A stretch of DNA of 26,189 bases, taken from the NCBI GenBank assembly GCA_964556665.1, contig CAZKXU010000046.1, positions 1 to 26,189 on the forward strand. Direction: 5' to 3'. Under the pieces are notes generated by a model. That model was not told the origin of the DNA. It saw only the letters and a program-made list of their open reading frames with translations, and ran no database searches. The position numbers and the translations under genes are program-made. The stretch comes from CAZKXU01 sp964556665 (GTDB lineage: Bacteria; Bdellovibrionota_C; UBA2361; CAZKXU01). How positions within the stretch are numbered: the stretch's first letter is position 1; the number at the start of each line of letters is the position of its first letter. Shown here one piece after another: positions 8,681 to 16,292 of this stretch.

Positions 8681-9454
8681 TTGCAACCTAAACAAATGCT
8701 ATATCAAGGGATCATAGCCGACACACATGTGCATCTGTATCCATGCTATAATTATGCGCGTGCATTGGATGCTGCTTTAACTAATATGGGGTCATATGCC
8801 CCAATAAATTATGCACGACTGCTTTTCCTTACGGAGCGGCACGATTGTAGTTTTTTCGAAAAACTTCTCTCTGGAAATATCACAATAGATGGATGGGGGC
8901 ATGAGAGCGTAGCCCAGGAGCTTCTAAGATTAACAAACTTAGCTGGTCTTAATCTGTTCCTAGTAGCCGGAAGGCAGATAGTTACTCATGAAAAGTTGGA
9001 GGTCTCAGCGCTGGCATGTAATAAGCTTATTCCGGACGGGCTCAGTGCAGAGGAAACAGTTAAGATGATAATTGAGTTAGGAGCGGTAGCAGTTTTGCCT
9101 TGGGGAGTAGGTAAGTGGCTTTTTAGCAGAGGAAAGTTGGTAAATAAACTTGTAGATAAATTTCATAATCAGATTTTGATAGGAGATTCCTCGCATAGGT
9201 GTTTTCTATGGCCAGAACCTATAAATTTTAAAGATTATAAAAAATCCGGCCGCACAGTCTTGGCCGGCACAGACCCACTTCCGCTTATAGGAGAAGAGCT
9301 TCGCATCGGGCAGTTTGGCAGCGTATTTCCTGCTCCTTGGGATGGAACGCAACAAGAGCTATTGAATATGCTTAAAATGGGAGGTCAGGTAGCAACTTAC
9401 GGTTCGCGTTTGAATATAGAGGCTTTGAGTTTACAGATTAGGCTAAGATTGTAA
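8681..9454 (+). CDS. Putative PHP/amidohydrolase-like metal-dependent protein
   Basis: This 257-residue cytoplasmic protein has no confident family. Near the N-terminus is ADTHVHLY (13-20), the D-x-H-x-H pattern that starts PHP and amidohydrolase metal sites. Later candidates for ligands are E104 or E107 in the GRQIVTHEKLE stretch, D169 and H172 in IGDSSHR, and D198 in AGTDPLP, which sits where PHP proteins have GSDAH. VLPWGVGKW (139-146) replaces the usual 'xHP' strand. The longest frame begins with TTG at 8681. ATG at 8696 is an alternative, and a perfect TATAAT at 8666-8671 would give a very short leader. It is divergent from the pyruvyl transferase gene and has no operon partner. Substrate unknown; a hydrolase or phosphoesterase role is inference from metal motifs alone. 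Confidence 0.6.
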   Translation: MQPKQMLYQGIIADTHVHLYPCYNYARALDAALTNMGSYAPINYARLLFLTERHDCSFFEKLLSGNITIDGWGHESVAQELLRLTNLAGLNLFLVAGRQIVTHEKLEVSALACNKLIPDGLSAEETVKMIIELGAVAVLPWGVGKWLFSRGKLVNKLVDKFHNQILIGDSSHRCFLWPEPINFKDYKKSGRTVLAGTDPLPLIGEELRIGQFGSVFPAPWDGTQQELLNMLKMGGQVATYGSRLNIEALSLQIRLRL

Positions 9455-9461
9455 TGAAAAG

Positions 9462-9477
9462 GTGACGGTTCTATTTT
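9462..9477 (+). repeat. Solo copy of the GTGACGGTTCTATTT repeat
   Basis: The 16 bases gtgacggttctatttt match the arms of the inverted repeat at 10340-10409. The copy lies eight bases beyond the stop codon of the metal-hydrolase-like gene. It is probably one half of a REP-like element whose other half is lost. Confidence 0.65.
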
Positions 9478-9551
9478 CGGGACTTTAAGACTTTCATGAG
9501 GGGAAGAGAGATATAAGACTTGGTTACCTACTTTAATCGCTCTAATTTTTA

Positions 9552-10226
9552 CTAAACCACTAACCCCGACTTTTTCTTTAACCAAATGTGAGCAGGGATT
9601 ACCTCTATATTAAAATTATCGTGGTGTACTTTTCTCTGTTCGTTAAATGTTATAATCGTTAGTTGTTTTGCTCCTGTAGCATATGCAGCCTCTGTCAATG
9701 CGCTTAATTCACGTTCTAAAGTTTTCTTAGAACTAAGTTCATAACTGACCTGAATCAATTCAATCTCTGGTAGAAGCTCCAGTTCAATATGTCTTCCGGT
9801 TAAGGAGGATGAAAGTTCTCCGCTTAAAAGACGGGAGTTAGATCCAGTAACTACAATATTGCGGCCTCTTCTATGTAGCTTATTTAAAAATTGCTCCCAG
9901 CGAGGAAGGATTTGAATTCCATCGAAGAGTCAGATCTTTGGATTACCGTAAATATGATCAATAGCATTAATTAATTCATCGGTATCAATTCCCTGAGGAA
10001 TCATATTATCTTCAAAATTTATGTATCCGAAATTAGTTTCCATCAGACATTGCAGGGCAAGCACTGACTTTCCTGCACGTCGTGGACCTGTAATTACTTT
10101 AATTAAGCTGGAGGTAAGCGCCTTCCTAAGATGCGTTTCAAGATCTCGTTCGATCAGATTTTTCGTCAGTTGAGATTTTATCTCCTGTTTCTGGGCCAGT
10201 ATTATATTGTTTAGTACATCACCCAT
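9552..10226 (-). pseudogene. Decayed AAA+/DUF4143-type ATPase
   Basis: The frame reads as one protein broken by an in-frame TGA at 9930-9932. The upstream part (98 residues) holds a Walker A, GPRRAGKS (residues 47-54), and FEDNMIP. After the TGA, the frame continues LFDGIQILPRWEQFL, with DGIQ where this family has the Walker B D-E-I-Q. It then reads IVVTGSNSRLL and SLTGRHIELELLP, the sensor-1 region. It next jumps directly to ELIQVSYEL and ERELSAL, which normally lie at the far C-terminus. About 200 residues, including the DUF4143 middle, are therefore missing. Intact relatives have about 400 residues and are often toxin- or mobile-element-associated; their function is poorly known. Three lesions (TGA, E-to-G in Walker B, internal deletion) make function unlikely. 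Short repeats lie on both sides. Confidence 0.85.
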
Positions 10227-10339
10227 AATAGATAATATTACATATTATTATCCATTACGCTGGTCATAGTTTATAAGCATTGATAATCATTTGATATTAT
10301 TAGAGAAAATAATTGAAAGCTAGTGACGCTATGCTAAGT

Positions 10340-10409
10340 TAAATGTGACGGCTCTATTTATTGATACGTCATAATGAAAATGTGTCAAAAAATAGAACCG
10401 TCACATTTA
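10340..10409. repeat. REP/MITE-like inverted repeat, 20-bp arms
   Basis: Arms 10340-10359 and 10390-10409 are complementary at 19 of 20 positions around a 30-base spacer; the core is gtgacggYtctattt. A third copy of the core is at 9462-9477. The element lies between the promoter side of the decayed ATPase and the helical-repeat gene. The pattern resembles RAYT-mobilised palindromes, which is inference. Confidence 0.85.
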
Positions 10410-10490
10410 CTCTTGGAGTGTTGAAATTTGCAGGTAACTTCGCCCATGACTAGGTTTTTAGTTCATGGTAAACTAGCGCTTTACGACAGA

Positions 10491-10503
10491 AGATAATTTA
10501 TCT
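10491..10503. promoter_or_regulatory. 13-bp palindrome abutting the start codon
   Basis: AGATAA-T-TTATCT is a perfect palindrome ending two bases before the ATG at 10505, exactly where a ribosome-binding site should be. No Shine-Dalgarno sequence is visible in the usual place. It could be an operator or a hairpin that hides the start. Function is not shown. Confidence 0.4.
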
Positions 10504-10504
10504 G

Positions 10505-13021
10505 ATGGACCCTACTCCAGCACCAGATACCCCAAGACGTTCATCCGACCCGCGTGCCGGAGGAGTTGCAGGCTCGCCAAAAGCGCCGGGCGAATCTCCG
10601 CTCTCGGTGGCGGCTGCGCTGCCCGCCCTCGAGCTCGCGCTTAAGGGAACCAACCTTGTTGCGGTGTTGCATGCGCAGGAAGCTCTTGTTTGCGCGCTTA
10701 ACAATGGTATTCAGGTTCCGATAGACCAATCATTAGCTACGCGCTGCGCTCGGATCGGAATTGATGTGGTCGATTATATTTCGCGCAAGGCGCCTGATGG
10801 TGTTAGGGCAAGAGCACAGGCCTTAGGTGGTTGGCTTGAGTTTTCGGTTATTATGCTCGGTGTAGATAGCGAACCTTTTAGGGCTCTACATTCACTTGCG
10901 CGAAAGGAGCTGTCCGTGCGGTTTAGTCCTAGGGTGCGGCTCTTACTGCGAGTGCTGCAACGCGCTCAGTTAATTGGAGCAGAGGAGACCTTTACCAAAG
11001 CAACCTTCCGCGACGGTCTGCGCGTGGCATTAGGTTTCCGCGAAGTTGGTGCAATGGGTGAGCTAGTGAAGCATGTAGATATTTTAAAAAAGAAGCTCAT
11101 GCCGGGAAAGCTTTATGAAACTGCGCCGCGTATTCGCGCAGCAGTGCAGATGCTTGAGGCAGAGTGCTCTGACCAGCCAGGTTATGCTGGGCAGTCTCGC
11201 TCCGAGTTCATTGCTACCGCTTGGTGCTCGCTTGGAGTGGATAGTGTTAGGCCTGTCGGAGTCACCGCGGCTATTCGCGATAATTATTCTCTGCTTTGTT
11301 TGGCAAACGGGTATGCGTCCACAGCGCGGCCAATTTTCTTAGCCGCAGCCAAGCAGCTCCACAGGGTGCCCACGGCGTTAGTTGCCGCGATCGAAATGTT
11401 AGATAAAGTACCGGCCAATGCCCGCAGTGCCTGGCTAGAACTCGGCTATCAGATGGGTTGTGCCGCGGCTGAGGCAGGAGACCCTATCTCTGCCCATAAG
11501 GCGTTTAGCTGGGTATGGATGCAATTGCGTGTGCTGCCGAGTGAAGAGCGCGCGGCTAAGCTCGATCTTGAGATGCGCTGCTTGGCTGGGGTTTTGTTGG
11601 GGTTAGATCGGGGCCGTGGCAGGAGTGAAATGTCGGTTGAGGTAAAAACGTACATGGGCGCGGTAGAAATTAAAATGAAGGAGCACCTCGATGCGAATCC
11701 GCTGATTCGACTTACACATGAGTTTCGTACAATTACTAAGCTCTACGAGATTACGCCAGATGATCCGAGACTTTTTAAAGAGTTGAGTTATTATGGTCGC
11801 TGTTTGATGGGACTACCAGTCACACGCGAATCTGCGTGGCTAGTGGAGCGGTATGTCTCGCTCCGGCTTACGAGGGCTAACGCAACATCGGACGACGACC
11901 AGAATCTCGTTGAGCGCACATTATCTGAGCTAACCAAACTTCCGTGGGGCCTTAATACTCGGAGCGCACAACAGCTGTTTATTTTATACGCCCAAATCGT
12001 TGCCCGGCGCGGCGAGCATCTGGCATGTTATGATTGGCTTAACCGCGGGCACTTCGCACTAAATCGAGATGGTACGCCTCAGGTGCGACCAGAGCAGCTG
12101 CGCGAATACGAACTGGTGCTCGCTCGGTCAGCGCGGTACGCTGGGCGGTATACTCAAGCAACAAAGTTAGTAGTAGGCTTATTCAAAAATTGGCCGAAGG
12201 GCCAGCCGGTGAGTGTCTCTTTGTTGATCGAACAGTTGGAATTAGGGCGCAATCTGGGGGCGCCGGTGCCTGAAGATAAACTGGCCGCTGTGAACTCTCT
12301 ATGCATAATGCTGGCCAGATCAGGTGATGGAATCGATCTTGCGCTGGCATACGCGGCCCACGTTTTCGAGCTAGCTGAGTGTTCAGAGCAGCGCCGCCTA
12401 GCTGCCAGAAATGTGCTAGAAATGTATCCTAGTGATCCGTTTGCTCAACGCGAGCTTCTTTTATTGGATGTGTGGGATCTATGTAGTCGGAATGATTATC
12501 AGATGGCCGTAGCAAAGATCGGAGAGGCCGTTGGTATTGACGTTCCCGCGGCAACTGACCCACCATCTAAGGTTCGGTTCGCGGCGTACCATGCTTCTGT
12601 AGTCCTTGCCCAGGCCAAAGCCATAGAAGATACCAAAGATGCGCTCCCATTATACGTAAAGGCATCCGAACTTGCTAAGACGGCGCACCAAAAAGCTGTA
12701 AGTATCTTAGGCGAGGATCATCCCACCACGTTGTGTCTGCTGTACACAGTTGGTACTGCTCAAGTAAGTACGGGCGATACTCCAGGCGCATTAGCCCTAC
12801 TTGAAAGACTGGTTGATGGGCTTGAGCGTTTGCCCGAGCCGGGAGCGATCGGCGAGCTTACTCGTATTAGTGGCGTGTACGGCTTTCTTGCCGCAGCTCC
12901 AGAGGGGCTAGCACATAAGGCGCAAACTTTATCGGCGCGAATCTCTGCAAGCCTTGCTCAGGGTGCGCGGCGGAGTAGTATGCTGAATGCTTGGGTACAC
13001 GGAAATATCCCATTAACGTAG
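10505..13021 (+). CDS. Large TPR-like helical-repeat protein of unknown function
   Basis: This 838-residue protein has no signal peptide or membrane segment. The first 35 residues are Pro/Ala/Gly-rich and probably disordered. The remainder is almost entirely alpha-helical with the spacing of tetratricopeptide-type repeats. The best unit is near residues 718-790: KASELAKTAHQKAVSILGED, then HPTTLCLLYTVGTAQVSTGD and TPGALALLERLVDGLERL, which resembles kinesin-light-chain-type TPRs. Others are degenerate, for example LGYQMGCAAAEAGDPISAHK and LARSARYAGRYTQATKLV. No catalytic motif is seen, so a scaffold or protein-interaction role is the most that can be inferred. G+C is visibly higher than in all neighbouring genes and codons favour GCG, CGC and CTC, which suggests acquisition from elsewhere or unusual selection. 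It stands alone, flanked by repeats on both sides. Confidence 0.7.
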   Translation: MDPTPAPDTPRRSSDPRAGGVAGSPKAPGESPLSVAAALPALELALKGTNLVAVLHAQEALVCALNNGIQVPIDQSLATRCARIGIDVVDYISRKAPDGVRARAQALGGWLEFSVIMLGVDSEPFRALHSLARKELSVRFSPRVRLLLRVLQRAQLIGAEETFTKATFRDGLRVALGFREVGAMGELVKHVDILKKKLMPGKLYETAPRIRAAVQMLEAECSDQPGYAGQSRSEFIATAWCSLGVDSVRPVGVTAAIRDNYSLLCLANGYASTARPIFLAAAKQLHRVPTALVAAIEMLDKVPANARSAWLELGYQMGCAAAEAGDPISAHKAFSWVWMQLRVLPSEERAAKLDLEMRCLAGVLLGLDRGRGRSEMSVEVKTYMGAVEIKMKEHLDANPLIRLTHEFRTITKLYEITPDDPRLFKELSYYGRCLMGLPVTRESAWLVERYVSLRLTRANATSDDDQNLVERTLSELTKLPWGLNTRSAQQLFILYAQIVARRGEHLACYDWLNRGHFALNRDGTPQVRPEQLREYELVLARSARYAGRYTQATKLVVGLFKNWPKGQPVSVSLLIEQLELGRNLGAPVPEDKLAAVNSLCIMLARSGDGIDLALAYAAHVFELAECSEQRRLAARNVLEMYPSDPFAQRELLLLDVWDLCSRNDYQMAVAKIGEAVGIDVPAATDPPSKVRFAAYHASVVLAQAKAIEDTKDALPLYVKASELAKTAHQKAVSILGEDHPTTLCLLYTVGTAQVSTGDTPGALALLERLVDGLERLPEPGAIGELTRISGVYGFLAAAPEGLAHKAQTLSARISASLAQGARRSSMLNAWVHGNIPLT

Positions 13022-13365
13022 AATGTGGCGGCTATTATTATTCGGCTGTCCTTCTGGCGGCCGAATCTCCGCCCGCTGCCCTGACCCCGTGAAATTTGGT
13101 GCCAGGCAACTATAGCGAGTGACATAAGTGCGTAGCGAATTTCGCTACGCACTTATGTCACTCGCTATAGGCTGGCCATGGATGGCCAGCCGAGCCGCAG
13201 GCTCGGAGAATGGCTTAAAATGGGCCTTTCGGGACCCGTTTTAAGCCATTCGAGGAGGATTTTGACCAAGGATGGTCAAAATCCGACAGACAAAATAACG
13301 CTTCGTAATTTTGTCATTCACTATAATAAAAGTAGCCTCATACACCAATAAATTAGCAGCTCAGG
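13022..13365. other. Gene-free convergent gap filled with palindromes
   Basis: No coding frame is supported here. The region begins with a weak 7-bp hairpin (attcggc 13040-13046 with gccgaat 13060-13066) that could end transcription of the helical-repeat gene, but no T-tract follows. It then holds the six-hairpin array described separately. It ends at the stop codon of the minus-strand histidine kinase gene. Confidence 0.8.
13110..13315. repeat. Array of six consecutive hairpins
   Basis: In order: (1) 13110-13170, a 61-bp palindrome with perfect 30-bp arms and a single central base. (2) 13171-13190, gctggccat-gg-atggccagc. (3) 13190-13206, 7-bp stem with loop gca. (4) 13208-13251, 17-bp stem with one G-T pair. 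(5) 13257-13284, 12-bp perfect stem with loop agga. (6) 13289-13315, 12-bp stem with one mismatch and loop ctt. They follow each other with nought to six bases between them. Stems differ in sequence, but hairpins 2 and 5 share the centre CCA-W-GGATGG. None has a T-tract typical of terminators. The region lies between convergent genes. Confidence 0.92.
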
Positions 13366-15258
13366 CTAAGATTGTAACTTTGTATATTTTCCTTTTTCGA
13401 TCGGAGTCCACTTGGCTAAAGTATCAAAGAGGTGCTTCTGGTTGATCGGCTTGGTAATATAATCATTCATTCCGACTTCAAGTGCTCTTGTCTTGTCCTC
13501 GCTCATGGCATTGGCACTTAGACCAATAATTGGAATATGTGAAAGCTCATCCGGGCGCATCCTGATCTGGCGGGTAGCTTCATAACCATCCATACGCGGC
13601 ATCTGGATATCCATGAGAACTAGGTCAAACTTATTTGGTGCAAGCTTTGCTAATGCTATCTCTCCATCACCAGCAACCTCAACTTCATGGCCATTCTTGT
13701 TAAGGAGTCTAATCACTAGCTTCTGATTAACAAGGTTGTCTTCAACCAGCAGTACCTTAAGGCGTCTTACCGGGCATATTGTAGGTGAGGTTGAGTTATT
13801 CTCAACGACATCATCAGATTTTGAATTGCCAAAGGTGCATTGAAAATGAAAGCGGCTGCCTTTTCCAGTCAGACTTTCAAGACGCAGCTTGCCGCCCATA
13901 AGCTCAACAAGTTTAGCAGATATGGCTAAGCCTAGACCTGTTCCGCCGTATTTTTTTGTGGTTGTAGAATCTGCCTGCTCAAACGCCTCAAAGACCCGTT
14001 CCTTATCCTGCGGCGAAATTCCTATTCCGGAATCAATTATATTGAACTCCACTATGGTTGCGGTTCCTAGCTGTTGTTTAAGAACAACTTTGAGTATTAT
14101 GGCGCCCTCATTACCTGTAAATTTTATTGCATTGCTAACTAGGTTCAAGATCACCTGTCTTAGACGTCCAGAATCGGCGATTAGAGTATTCGGAATCTCA
14201 TCATCTACTTCAACTAGCATGGTAAGTTCTTTATTCTCGGCGCGTGCTCTAAATAGTTCTGTTACTTCGTTAAGAAACGGTCTGAAACGAAAAGGCGCAG
14301 GTACTAGGGTAAATTTGCCAGTTTCGATTTTAGAGAAATCAAGGATGTCATTGATGATCGAGAGCAGCGCATCAGCTGAGTTTTTAACGGTTTCTAAACT
14401 ATCTTTCTGTTCCGGATTCAGTGGAGTATCTAGAACAAGATCTGTCATACCGACAATAGCATTCATCGGTGTTCTGATCTCGTGACTCATATTTGCAAGA
14501 AAGGCCGATTTTGCTTTATTTGCCACCTCAGCCTGCTCTTTTGCTTTAAGAAGCTCATTGGTGCGCTCCTCTACCTTCTTTTCTAGATGACGGTGCAGAT
14601 TGTCTAGCTCGTCTCGCATCTGGCGAAATGTCGAAACCAGCTTGCCAACCTCATTTGCGTCGTTGCTCTCAACTATTGGAATCTGTCTGTTCCCTTTTGA
14701 GTAACCTTCCATGGCAGCGGATATGTTTACAATCGGCGTTAAGATAGAGTTTATTATCTTTGAAAGTACAACATACGAAATAACTAAAATGATAATATAA
14801 GTAATTAAACTTATGAAAAGGTGTTTTTGAAAGGATTTTCTGACGCTCTTTTTGGAAAGCGCTATGCGCAGCTGACCGATGCGGCGTTCCTCGGCTCCGT
14901 ATTTAAGTATAAGATCCTCCTCCTGGATAATATGATCTGAGGAGGCATGCATCTTACCGAGACTGGCAAATATTTTGCCGCTATCATCAATCACCTCAAC
15001 TCCAACAAAGTCCGGATCGCGTGATAATGCAACCAGCGTTGTATTAATGTGAGCGCGGTCAAGATCCCAAAGAGGGCGGGCAAGGCTAAGTGCTTCAACC
15101 TGTGAAAGCAGGGTTGCGCGTCGCTCAAGAGAGCTTAGTAGCTCCTGTTTGGTATTCAGCAGCAAGGCAGCAAAATAAATTAGCATCACTGCTGTGAGTG
15201 TGGCTCCGATCAGGAGGTTGGTGCGCGCCTTTATGCCGAGCGAGTACTTTTTCTGCAT
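13366..15258 (-). CDS. Hybrid sensor histidine kinase (HAMP-HisKA-HATPase-REC)
   Basis: This 630-residue inner-membrane protein is a BarA-like hybrid kinase. Membrane segments at about 14-35 and 147-167 bracket a periplasmic sensor domain of about 110 residues. A HAMP domain (about 168-221) and a coiled coil (220-250) follow. The HisKA phospho-acceptor is H259 in MSHEIRTPMN. The ATP-binding domain shows N376 (NLVSNAIKFT), DSGIGIS (409-415) and GGTGLGLAIS (438-447). The C-terminal receiver domain has E506/D507, phospho-acceptor D550 in LMDIQMPRMDG, and K603 in ITKPI. No histidine phosphotransfer domain is present, so a separate HPt protein and an output regulator must lie elsewhere. It is divergent from a periplasmic binding-protein gene, which may supply or share its signal. 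No clear ribosome-binding site is seen before the ATG. Confidence 0.95.
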   Translation of the reverse strand: MQKKYSLGIKARTNLLIGATLTAVMLIYFAALLLNTKQELLSSLERRATLLSQVEALSLARPLWDLDRAHINTTLVALSRDPDFVGVEVIDDSGKIFASLGKMHASSDHIIQEEDLILKYGAEERRIGQLRIALSKKSVRKSFQKHLFISLITYIIILVISYVVLSKIINSILTPIVNISAAMEGYSKGNRQIPIVESNDANEVGKLVSTFRQMRDELDNLHRHLEKKVEERTNELLKAKEQAEVANKAKSAFLANMSHEIRTPMNAIVGMTDLVLDTPLNPEQKDSLETVKNSADALLSIINDILDFSKIETGKFTLVPAPFRFRPFLNEVTELFRARAENKELTMLVEVDDEIPNTLIADSGRLRQVILNLVSNAIKFTGNEGAIILKVVLKQQLGTATIVEFNIIDSGIGISPQDKERVFEAFEQADSTTTKKYGGTGLGLAISAKLVELMGGKLRLESLTGKGSRFHFQCTFGNSKSDDVVENNSTSPTICPVRRLKVLLVEDNLVNQKLVIRLLNKNGHEVEVAGDGEIALAKLAPNKFDLVLMDIQMPRMDGYEATRQIRMRPDELSHIPIIGLSANAMSEDKTRALEVGMNDYITKPINQKHLFDTLAKWTPIEKGKYTKLQS

Positions 15259-15284
15259 AGCACTAAATTAAGAGAATGGTTGTA

Positions 15285-15404
15285 AATGCTCAAAAAGTTC
15301 TGGAAATACCGTAGAGGCAACTAGACTTCGGCGAGCTCAGTCGAGTCGCGGCTGCCTCAGAGTGCAAGTTGCACTCGCATAATCCTGGGTTTTTCATGAG
15401 CATT
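15285..15404. repeat. 120-bp palindromic element between histidine kinase and binding-protein genes
   Basis: Terminal 8-bp repeats aatgctca (15285-15292) and tgagcatt (15397-15404) are perfect inverted copies. Inside lie a hairpin closed by gaggca (15314-15319) and tgcctc (15353-15358), and a perfect 8-bp stem with one loop base, gagtgcaa-g-ttgcactc (15360-15376). The element fills most of the divergent promoter region. It looks like a small non-coding insertion sequence derivative, which is inference. Confidence 0.7.
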
Positions 15405-15509
15405 GAGCCTCATCTCTATCTATTATTTTCGGCTAGTTACGTTATTATGTTTAGTGTATTGTTTCCCCTAACTGGCCTCCTGCTTAAGCAACTAAGGTGG
15501 TATTAAAAT

Positions 15510-16292
15510 ATGCTACGCAACTTTTTATTAGTATTTTTGTTAATAATTTCAAGTGGTTGCGTGGCGTGGGCAGAGCGCCTCACGTTTGTTGCGGACTCAT
15601 GGTGTCCGTATAACTGCACTCCTGGCAGCCAGCGGGAGGGGATATTAATTGAAATTATAAAACAAGTGTTTGAGGCTCGTGGCTTTACAGTAGAGTATCG
15701 TGTCTCATCTTGGTCAAGGGCAATCAAGGACGCAAGGCGAGGTAAGTATACAGGCATCGTTGGTGCCTTTCATGATGATGCACCTGATTTTGTTTTTTCC
15801 TCCCATCCAATAATTGAGTCCCAGCAGGCTTTTTTTGCAGAGCGTAAGTCAACTTGGCAGTATACCGGTATACCGTCTCTGTCGAAGGTGAGTCTAGGAG
15901 TTATACAGGATTATTCTTATGCGCCTGAACTCGATAAGTATATTCAGAAAAATAAGAACAATCCTCGCTTAATACAGGTCTCTTCAGGGGAGGAGGCATT
16001 AAAAAATATTATTAAAAAGACCTTACTCGGGCGTATTTCTGCCTTTGTCGAGGATAGTAGGGTAGAAGAGTATGTTGCTAGAAGTATGGGAGTAGATGGC
16101 CAGCTAAAGGCTGTTGGTGTCTTAGTGACACAGGACGTGTTTGTTGCATTCTCTCCTGCAAATGTTCGCTCCGGTGAGTTCGCGGTGATGCTCGAAGAAG
16201 GTATCGTAGAATTAAAGCAGAGTGGTAAATTTGATCAGATCCTATCGAGGTATGGGGTTAGTCTGCCTACACCCCAATCGCCAAATATTTAA
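15510..16292 (+). CDS. Periplasmic solute-binding protein, family 3 type
   Basis: This 260-residue exported protein has a Sec signal peptide (residues 1-21, cleavage at AWA-E). It matches the amino-acid-binding PBPb/SBP_bac_3 family. LTFVADSWCPYNC (24-36) is the first strand and ligand-pocket region. GILIEIIKQVFEARGFTVEY and the following WSRAIKDARRGKYTGIVGAF are typical of lobe 1, and KVSLGVIQDYSY begins lobe 2. The ending GKFDQILSRYG is also typical. AAGGTGG upstream of the ATG is a good ribosome-binding site. There is no permease or ATPase gene nearby, so it is not an ordinary ABC operon member. Together with the divergent kinase, a sensing role is plausible. SGC at the signal end has Ser at -3 and is a poor lipobox. 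Its stop overlaps the convergent dehydrogenase gene by 26 bases. Confidence 0.85.
   Translation: MLRNFLLVFLLIISSGCVAWAERLTFVADSWCPYNCTPGSQREGILIEIIKQVFEARGFTVEYRVSSWSRAIKDARRGKYTGIVGAFHDDAPDFVFSSHPIIESQQAFFAERKSTWQYTGIPSLSKVSLGVIQDYSYAPELDKYIQKNKNNPRLIQVSSGEEALKNIIKKTLLGRISAFVEDSRVEEYVARSMGVDGQLKAVGVLVTQDVFVAFSPANVRSGEFAVMLEEGIVELKQSGKFDQILSRYGVSLPTPQSPNI

Larger units (their letters stand above)
10227..10504. other. Divergent intergenic region between ATPase remnant and helical-repeat gene
   Basis: The left part is very A+T-rich and presumably held the ATPase promoter. The middle carries the 20-bp-arm inverted repeat. The right part holds a loose inverted repeat (ccatga at 10444-10449 with tcatgg at 10463-10468) and a 13-bp palindrome next to the start codon. 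No RNA gene or coding frame is supported. Confidence 0.6.

Noticed and set aside
9930..9932. TGA read as Trp or Sec, making the ATPase intact
   Set aside because: The neighbouring Walker B is also degraded (D-G in place of D-E) and about 200 residues are missing further on, so a nonsense mutation in a dying gene is simpler. No sign of code change is seen in other genes, which use TGA as a stop (for example at 3641-3643 and 23540-23542).
13110..13315. CRISPR array or integron attC cluster
   Set aside because: There are no direct repeats with equal spacers, no cas or integrase gene, and stem sequences differ between units.
15510..15572. Lipoprotein signal in the solute-binding protein
   Set aside because: ISSGC has Ser at -3 where Leu/Val/Ile is expected, and AWA-E a few residues later is a good signal peptidase I site.
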